This document shows positions 14,996-19,326 of a stretch of 19,326 nt of DNA, in pieces; within the stretch, counting starts at the first letter, position 1; every line of letters starts with the position of its first letter. Made by a program: the position numbers and the translations under genes. Source of the stretch: JBOFOR01 sp051654865 (GTDB lineage: Bacteria > Bacillota > Clostridia > Peptostreptococcales > Peptostreptococcaceae). The notes under the pieces are model-generated. The model saw only the letters and a list, made by a program, of their open reading frames with translations. It had not been told where the DNA came from and made no database searches. Location of the stretch: positions 1-19,326 of the forward strand of contig JBOFYV010000111.1 of the NCBI GenBank assembly GCA_051654865.1, given 5' to 3'.

Positions 14996-15108
14996 ATGAA
15001 TATCTATAAAACGGATTACTTAAAAGATGTGATAAGCTTCTAGCAAAAACTGCATCAATATCTATTTTGTTAGAAGCTAAAGTGAAAATAGGAAGCTCAG
15101 AAAAGTAG
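14996..15108 (+). pseudogene. Very short ORF with frameshifted extension, unclear
   Basis: A strong GAGAGGTGA (14980-14988) precedes ATG 14996, which opens only 15 codons (MNIYKTDYLKDVISF) before TAG. A second frame starting at GAT 15031 continues DKLLAKTASISILLEAKVKI and stops at 15106. One missing base near 15030 would join the two into a 37-residue product. It could be a decayed small gene, or the ORF may be a leader peptide over a structured RNA: AGCTTCTA (15035-15042) pairs with TAGAAGCT (15071-15078), and GCAAAAACTGCA (15043-15054) pairs with TGTAGTTTTTGC (15114-15125). No homology is recognised. Confidence 0.3.
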
Positions 15109-15163
15109 TTTTGTGTAGTTTTTGCTTTAATATTTACAAATTTATAGTAGATAGGAGCAAAAA

Positions 15164-15442
15164 ATGAAATATAAAAAAGCACAAGACATACTACCACAGG
15201 ATTTAGTTATTAAACTTCAAGATTTTTTTGATGGTGGATATATATATATACCTAAAAAAGAAGATAATAAAAAAACTTGGGGAGATAATACTGATACTAA
15301 GAAAAATCTAAAAGAAAGAAATAAAAGAATATATAATGATTTTGATAGTGGTATGACTATAAGAGAATTATCTAATAAATATTATTTAGTTGAGAATAGT
15401 ATAAGAAGAATTTTAAAAGAGTATAAAAAAACATATAAATAA
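15164..15442 (+). CDS. CD3324-family small HTH protein
   Basis: A 92-residue cytosolic protein. The pattern YKKAQDILPQDLVIKLQDF, GGYIYIPKK, WGDNTDTKK, ERNKRIYNDFDSGMTIRELS, YYLVENSIRRILKEYK matches, from memory, the CD3324 family, which has a Mor-like helix-turn-helix. The HTH is at about residues 58-90. It is presumably a DNA-binding regulator with unknown targets. GGAG lies 7 nt before ATG. It is a single gene bounded downstream by a strong terminator, and upstream by an unexplained structured stretch. Confidence 0.8.
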   Translation: MKYKKAQDILPQDLVIKLQDFFDGGYIYIPKKEDNKKTWGDNTDTKKNLKERNKRIYNDFDSGMTIRELSNKYYLVENSIRRILKEYKKTYK

Positions 15443-15446
15443 AAGC

Positions 15447-15482
15447 AAAAAGATATTTGTATTTAAGCAAATATCTTTTTTT
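15447..15482 (+). terminator. Terminator after the CD3324-family gene
   Basis: A 13-bp perfect stem, AAAAAGATATTTG (15447-15459) with CAAATATCTTTTT (15468-15480), ends in a T-run; it could also act on the opposite strand. The following 105 nt (15483-15586) hold no recognised gene, only an AGGAG followed by an ATG with an immediate stop. Confidence 0.9.
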
Positions 15483-15586
15483 AAAATAAACATAAATTAT
15501 ACAGATACAACTAGGAGAATATGAGTATATAAAAATAATGTTATTATTAAAGGTATATCAATAGTTGAAAGTGATGGTGATAATTT

Positions 15587-16333
15587 ATGATATGCAATAA
15601 ATATGATGATGAGAAATTTTTTTGTGAGTATAGTAAAATGCCAAGATCAACATATGGACTAGAAAGTGCGGGAGAATGGGAAACCTTAGAAAAAATGTTA
15701 CCTAATTTAGAAAATAAAATAGTACTGGATTTAGGTTGTGGATTTGGATGGCATTGCAAATATGCTATAGATAATAAAGCAAAAGAAGTTATAGGCGTAG
15801 ACTCATCAGAAAAAATGTTAGACAAGGCTAAAAAAATCAATGGAGATAATGCTATAAAATATATAAAATCAACAATAGAAGAAATAGAAACGAGAGAAGA
15901 TTACTTTGATGTTGTAATAAGCTCCCTTGCATTACATTATGTTGAAGAATTTCATAAAGTGTGTAAAAAAGTATATGATACATTAAAATACAATGGAGAT
16001 TTTATATTTTCAGTTGAACATCCTATATTTACAGCTTATGGAAATCAACAATGGCAGACTAATGAATCTAAAGAAAAATTACATTGGCCGGTAGACAATT
16101 ATTTCTATGAAGGAAAAAGAATAAGTAACTTTTTAGGTGAAGATGTAGTTAAGTATCATAAGACATTAACTACATATATAAATGATTTATTAAAATGTGG
16201 ATTTGAAATAAAAGAAGTTATTGAGCCAATACCTCCAAAAAAAATGTTAGATGATTATGAAGATATGAAAGATGAATTACGTAGACCAATGATGCTATTA
16301 ATATCAGCAAAGAAAAAAAGCTGTATCAAATAA
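15587..16333 (+). CDS. Class I SAM-dependent methyltransferase
   Basis: A 248-residue cytosolic protein with a Rossmann methyltransferase core. Motif I is VLDLGCGFGWHCKYA (46-60), the acidic end of strand 2 is IGVDSSEKML (69-78), and YFDVVISSLALHYVE follows as motif IV region. The N-terminal part, KMPRSTYGLESAGEWETL, and the later VEHPIFTAYG resemble small-molecule (UbiE-like) methyltransferases of Firmicutes. The substrate is unknown. The ribosome site is weak (GGTGAT about 8 nt upstream). It may share a transcript with the small membrane protein gene 72 nt downstream. Confidence 0.88.
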   Translation: MICNKYDDEKFFCEYSKMPRSTYGLESAGEWETLEKMLPNLENKIVLDLGCGFGWHCKYAIDNKAKEVIGVDSSEKMLDKAKKINGDNAIKYIKSTIEEIETREDYFDVVISSLALHYVEEFHKVCKKVYDTLKYNGDFIFSVEHPIFTAYGNQQWQTNESKEKLHWPVDNYFYEGKRISNFLGEDVVKYHKTLTTYINDLLKCGFEIKEVIEPIPPKKMLDDYEDMKDELRRPMMLLISAKKKSCIK

Positions 16334-16405
16334 ATTAAATATTGCATTGCTAACAATTTTTAGGTAATAATAAGAAAAATATAAGGTTATTGAGGTCCTA
16401 TAAAT

Positions 16406-16927
16406 ATGGAAGATAATGTTTTTGAAATCCCAATTAAAATTGAAAAATATGAGGATTTTTTTAATGAATTTGATTACAGAGATATAAAAAATAGAGAACT
16501 TAATGAAGATATAGATGATTTAATAGATAAAATTATTCTGACTTCAAATAGGAAAATAAAGAATCAAAAACTAGAGCTAATTATTTACATACCAAAAGAC
16601 AAAGAAAATCATAAAGTAGAGAAAGATGTTGAAGAAGGAATTATTAATTATTATAAATCTTATTTTAATTATAAAAAGAAGATTAATATAATGGGTATGA
16701 AAAGGATTGTATACTACATTGTTTATGCTCTTATATTACTTAGTTTATGGAATTTTATCTATAAGTATAAAGGTGAGAACTTCATTGGGGCACTGCTTAA
16801 TGCAGGAGGTACAGTACTTTTATGGGAAATAATGAGTATGATTCTTATTGAGAGAAAAAATCTCAAGGATAGAATAATAATAAAAAGAAAGATGCTTAAT
16901 ATGAATATAATTTTTAAATATATATAA
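16406..16927 (+). CDS. Small two-helix membrane protein, function unknown
   Basis: 173 residues. The first 100 are soluble, acidic and helical with a motif-like YEDFFNEFDYRDIKNRELNE; then basic residues (YKKKIN), two membrane helices (about 103-122 and 127-147), and a strongly basic C-tail (ERKNLKDRIIIKRK). I recognise no named domain with certainty. Similar acidic-head, two-helix proteins exist in Peptostreptococcaceae, but I cannot name a function. The start site is weak (GAGGT). A terminator follows, so it ends a unit that may begin at the methyltransferase. Confidence 0.7.
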   Translation: MEDNVFEIPIKIEKYEDFFNEFDYRDIKNRELNEDIDDLIDKIILTSNRKIKNQKLELIIYIPKDKENHKVEKDVEEGIINYYKSYFNYKKKINIMGMKRIVYYIVYALILLSLWNFIYKYKGENFIGALLNAGGTVLLWEIMSMILIERKNLKDRIIIKRKMLNMNIIFKYI

Positions 16928-16953
16928 GATATTAAAGTTATGTTGACTTTAAA

Positions 16954-16992
16954 GTGTAACCTCTATGAAATAATGAAGAGGTTACTTCTTGT
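16954..16992 (+). terminator. Terminator after the small membrane protein
   Basis: A perfect 9-bp stem, GTAACCTCT (16956-16964) with AGAGGTTAC (16977-16985), is followed by TTCTTGTGCTT. The T-tract is imperfect. Confidence 0.75.
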
Positions 16993-17049
16993 GCTTAAAT
17001 AATAGTGCAACTATAAGTTGTCAAAACTGTTAGGTTTGATTGGTAGATA

Positions 17050-17354
17050 GCTAAAAAATCTACATATGCTAGTAGTGGTAAAAAGCAGTATGGATAGAAG
17101 ACAAACCATATTGGGCTATAAATTATTCGGGTAGAGTGCTAGCTGAGCCTTTTTCAGGAAAGTTTCTAAAAGAAGTATTATCAGCCGAAACTAAAGAATA
17201 TCCATACAGAGGGCCATTGGTGTATCAAAATGGAGATTATAAGTATCATTGTATTGTTAATAGTGAATTTGAATGGTTTAATGGTTATGAAGAGATATAT
17301 TTTAATGACAAAAAGATATATGAGTGTAGATTTCATGGAGGGATTGTTATTTAA
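17050..17354 (+). pseudogene. Decayed DUF5680-like gene (frameshift and internal deletion)
   Basis: The C-terminal part is open from 17082 to 17354: KAVWIEDKPYWAINYSGRVL, then FSGKFLKEVL, YPYRGPLVYQNGDYKYHC, FEWFNGYEEIYFNDKKIYEC. This agrees, from memory, with the C-terminal two thirds of DUF5680 proteins. In another frame just upstream (17050-17085) the DNA encodes AKKSTYASSGKK, which fits the N-terminal block of the same family. About 35 residues between the two are missing and the frame changes, and no start codon with a ribosome site is seen. A GTG at 17136 could open a 72-residue remnant, but it lacks a Shine-Dalgarno. The family's function is unknown. Best read as a dead gene. Confidence 0.7.
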
Positions 17355-17390
17355 AATATGTAAGTTGTGAATATTTTATATAATTTAGTA

Positions 17391-17421
17391 TTGACTTTAA
17401 CCTAAGGCGAAAGTTTAGAAT
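17391..17421 (+). promoter_or_regulatory. MerR-type promoter with operator palindrome
   Basis: TTGACT (17391-17396), a 19-bp spacer, then TAGAAT (17416-17421). A 19-bp spacer is the stretched form that MerR-family activators untwist. The spacer holds a dyad at 17394-17414: ACTTT, 2 nt, CCT, central A, AGG, 2 nt, AAAGT. All eight bases of each arm match. It lies 33 bp before the MerR-like gene, so autoregulation is expected. Confidence 0.85.
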
Positions 17422-17453
17422 CTTAGTATATTAAGTATTAAGGGGGAGTAGAT

Positions 17454-18503
17454 ATGATAAAAGAATATACTATTAGTGAGATAGCTGAAATATTTAAGAT
17501 TAGTACTAATAAGATTAGGTTTTATGAAAAAAAGGGATTATTAACACCAATAAGGCAGTTTGATAACCAATACCGAAGATTTAACGAAGAAGATATTATT
17601 ACATTACAATTTATATTACTTTATAGGTCAATTGGATTGAGCATTGAAGTTATACAGAATATATTAAAAAATAGTGAGAAGGAAAATTATTTAACTCATT
17701 TTCATAATCAATGGAAAATAGTTAATGATGAAATTCATAAGCTTAATACAATAAGATCATCTTTAGAAATAGTAATAGACAAAATTTATGAAGAAACAGA
17801 CAATTTAAAAATAAAAGAGGATTTGTTAGATATAATAAATGAAAGCAATGAATCAAATAACATAAAAGATAAATGGGAAGATAAGTGGAATTTTAATAAT
17901 TGGGCCAAATCTTACGATGACGACGTTAAAAAAGATATTGGTGAATTAAAAATATATAGAAATTATGAATTAATATTACAAAGTGTATATGACTCAGTAG
18001 AATCATTAAATAAAAATAAATCTAGAATACTTGAAATAGGTGTAGGTACTGGAAATTTAGCTAGTAAGTTTTTAAATAGTGATTATGAGATAATAGGAAT
18101 AGACCAGTCTAGAGAGATGTTATCAGTTGCAAAAGAAAAATATCCGAATTTAAAAGTTAGGCTGGGTGAATTTTTAAAAATACCTTATGATAATAATTCA
18201 TTTGATATTATTATTTCAACATATGCATTTCATCATTTAAATGAAAAAGAAAAATACATTGCAATAAAAGAGATGATGAGAGTATTAGCAGATAATGGGA
18301 CTATAATCATTGGAGATTTAATGTTTGAGAGCGAAGAGTCAGAAAAGCAAATCTTAAAACATTTATCAAAACAACAGATAGGCGAGATAAAGGATGAGTA
18401 TTATTCATATATTGATTTGTTAAGTAAAGCGTTTGATAAATACAATAAAAGTATAGAGTATAACAAAATAGATGAGTTTAATTATATTGTAAAAATTCAA
18501 TAA
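17454..18503 (+). CDS. MerR-family regulator fused to a methyltransferase domain
   Basis: 349 residues. Residues 3-70 are a MerR winged helix (YTISEIAEIFKISTNKIRFY, then GLLTPIR, YRRFNEEDI). About 75-130 form the long dimer helix. About 145-349 are a class I methyltransferase domain: WAKSYDDDV, motif I RILEIGVGTGNLA (191-203), IIGIDQSREML (213-223), FDIIISTYAFHHLNE (250-264), MMRVLADNGTIIIGDLM. The usual small MerR effector domain is thus replaced by a domain that may bind SAM and a substrate, acting either as a sensor or as an enzyme. GGGGGAG lies before the ATG. A MerR-type operator directly upstream points to autoregulation. Fusions of this kind are known in Firmicutes but their ligands are not known to me. 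Confidence 0.9.
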   Translation: MIKEYTISEIAEIFKISTNKIRFYEKKGLLTPIRQFDNQYRRFNEEDIITLQFILLYRSIGLSIEVIQNILKNSEKENYLTHFHNQWKIVNDEIHKLNTIRSSLEIVIDKIYEETDNLKIKEDLLDIINESNESNNIKDKWEDKWNFNNWAKSYDDDVKKDIGELKIYRNYELILQSVYDSVESLNKNKSRILEIGVGTGNLASKFLNSDYEIIGIDQSREMLSVAKEKYPNLKVRLGEFLKIPYDNNSFDIIISTYAFHHLNEKEKYIAIKEMMRVLADNGTIIIGDLMFESEESEKQILKHLSKQQIGEIKDEYYSYIDLLSKAFDKYNKSIEYNKIDEFNYIVKIQ

Positions 18504-18514
18504 TCAAAATGTTC

Positions 18515-18544
18515 TTGTACCAATAGACTATAAAATTTTATAAT
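18515..18544 (+). promoter_or_regulatory. Possible promoter of the acetyltransferase gene
   Basis: TTGTAC (18515-18520), an 18-bp spacer, then TATAAT (18539-18544). The -10 is perfect; the -35 matches four of six. It lies 33 bp before the ATG. Confidence 0.5.
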
Positions 18545-18577
18545 AGAAAAGAAGAGTTTATTTAAGGGGGATCAAAT

Positions 18578-19192
18578 ATGCAATTAGAAGAAATTAAAGA
18601 GAGACAATATAATCAAAAATTATACTACTGTAATAATGAAGAATTAGTACAAGAACAATTAGTGTGTCAGGAACTATTATATGATTTTAATCAAACACGT
18701 CCATCAGAACAAGATAAAAGAAATGAATTATTAAAAGAGATGTTTGCAGAAATAGGAGAAGAGTGTTATATAGAACCTCCTCTTAGAGCAAATTGGGGTG
18801 GCAAAAATGTTCATTTTGGAAAAGGAGTATATGCTAATTTCAATCTTACCTTAGTAGATGATGCAGAAATCTTTGTAGGTGACAACGTTATGTTTGCTCC
18901 AAATGTTGTTATTTCAGCAGGAACTCATCCTGTACATCCAGAATTAAGAAGAAAGCAGGCTCAATACAATCTGCCAATACATATAGGAAACAATGTATGG
19001 ATAGGTGCAGGTGCGATAGTTCTTCCTGGTGTAAAAATAGGAGACAATTCAATTATAGGTGCAGGAAGTGTAGTTACAAAGGATATTCCAGCTAATGTAG
19101 TAGCTGTAGGAAACCCTTGTAAGGTCATGAGAGAAATAAATGAAAATGATATGAAATACTATTACAAAGATATGAAAATTGATATAGAATAA
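18578..19192 (+). CDS. Sugar O-acetyltransferase (maltose/galactoside acetyltransferase family)
   Basis: Transfers acetyl from acetyl-CoA to a sugar hydroxyl. It has 204 residues. The N-terminal helical Mac domain is at about 3-60 (LYYCNNEELVQEQL, ELLYDFNQTRP). A left-handed beta-helix follows with hexapeptide repeats (VHFGKGVYANFNLTLVDDA, IGNNVWIGAGAIVLPGVKIG, NSIIGAGSVVTKDIP). The catalytic His is in SAGTHPVHPE (about residue 113). The end VVAVGNPCKVMREI is typical of Maa/LacA/NodL. It is a normal full-length member; the sugar is not defined by sequence. AAGGGGG lies 8 nt before ATG. Confidence 0.93.
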   Translation: MQLEEIKERQYNQKLYYCNNEELVQEQLVCQELLYDFNQTRPSEQDKRNELLKEMFAEIGEECYIEPPLRANWGGKNVHFGKGVYANFNLTLVDDAEIFVGDNVMFAPNVVISAGTHPVHPELRRKQAQYNLPIHIGNNVWIGAGAIVLPGVKIGDNSIIGAGSVVTKDIPANVVAVGNPCKVMREINENDMKYYYKDMKIDIE

Positions 19193-19208
19193 TATAATTT
19201 CTCAATAT

Positions 19209-19250
19209 AAGGAAAGAGGCTAAATGGGATTAGTCTCTTTTCTTATATTA
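19209..19250 (+). terminator. Terminator after the acetyltransferase
   Basis: A 15-bp stem, AAGGAAAGAGGCTAA (19209-19223) with TTAGTCTCTTTTCTT (19230-19244), including G-U pairs, has a 6-nt loop. The U-rich 3' arm serves in place of a separate T-run. Confidence 0.75.
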
Positions 19251-19273
19251 ATAGTAATAAAGTGAGGAATAAA

Positions 19274-19318
19274 ATGATACAAATAACCGTACAAATAGCA
19301 GAAAAAGCTATAAATTAA
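19274..19318 (+). CDS. 14-codon ORF at the window edge, doubtful
   Basis: GAGG (19264-19267) stands before ATG 19274, which encodes MIQITVQIAEKAIN and stops at 19316. A GGGGATGA follows at the window end. It may be a leader peptide or the broken start of a gene continuing outside. No homology is recognised. Confidence 0.2.
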   Translation: MIQITVQIAEKAIN

Positions 19319-19326
19319 GGGGATGA

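Noticed and set aside
14961..15197. 78-residue minus-strand ORF
   Set aside because: No ribosome site or recognisable domain; it overlaps the start of the CD3324-family gene and looks like a chance frame.
1..19326. Insertion sequence, prophage, tRNA or attachment site
   Set aside because: I saw no transposase, integrase, phage gene, tRNA or matching end repeats on either strand.

Overview
The DNA is strongly AT-rich with A/T-ending codons, AGGAG/GGGGG ribosome binding sites and Gram-positive surface machinery (LPXTG proteins, sortases). Together with c-di-GMP-II riboswitches, a CD3324-type small regulator and a class I fumarase/malic enzyme operon, this points to a low-GC Clostridia member, most likely Peptostreptococcaceae (the Clostridioides / Paraclostridium / Romboutsia group). 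That placement is inference from gene content; no search was run.

Region 1 (1-2513) makes and breaks cyclic di-GMP. A 5'-truncated TPR-membrane-GGDEF protein is followed by an EAL-domain protein whose leader holds a c-di-GMP-II riboswitch-like element.

Region 2 (2514-10590) is the main item. Two nearly identical c-di-GMP-II riboswitches stand in tandem, each followed by its own intrinsic terminator. They lie directly upstream of an operon for a sortase-assembled pilus: small coiled-coil protein, signal peptidase I, a large LPDTG adhesin with choice-of-anchor A, FctA-like and Cna-B parts, an LPETG backbone pilin, a class C pilus sortase, an LPQTG probable base pilin, and a second sortase. In both copies the 3' strand of aptamer stem P1 is also the foot of the terminator. 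Ligand binding should therefore prevent termination, giving an ON switch in series. Regions 1 and 2 together look like a compact circuit: synthesis, feedback breakdown and a c-di-GMP-gated surface organelle.

Region 3 (10591-14914) holds a processive family 2 glycosyltransferase with its own promoter and terminator, then fumA-fumB-malic enzyme, which would convert fumarate to malate to pyruvate.

Region 4 (14915-19326) is a looser stretch: an unexplained structured or decayed leader, a CD3324-family HTH protein, a methyltransferase, a small membrane protein, the decayed remains of a DUF5680-like gene, a MerR-methyltransferase fusion preceded by a near-textbook MerR operator/promoter, and a sugar O-acetyltransferase.
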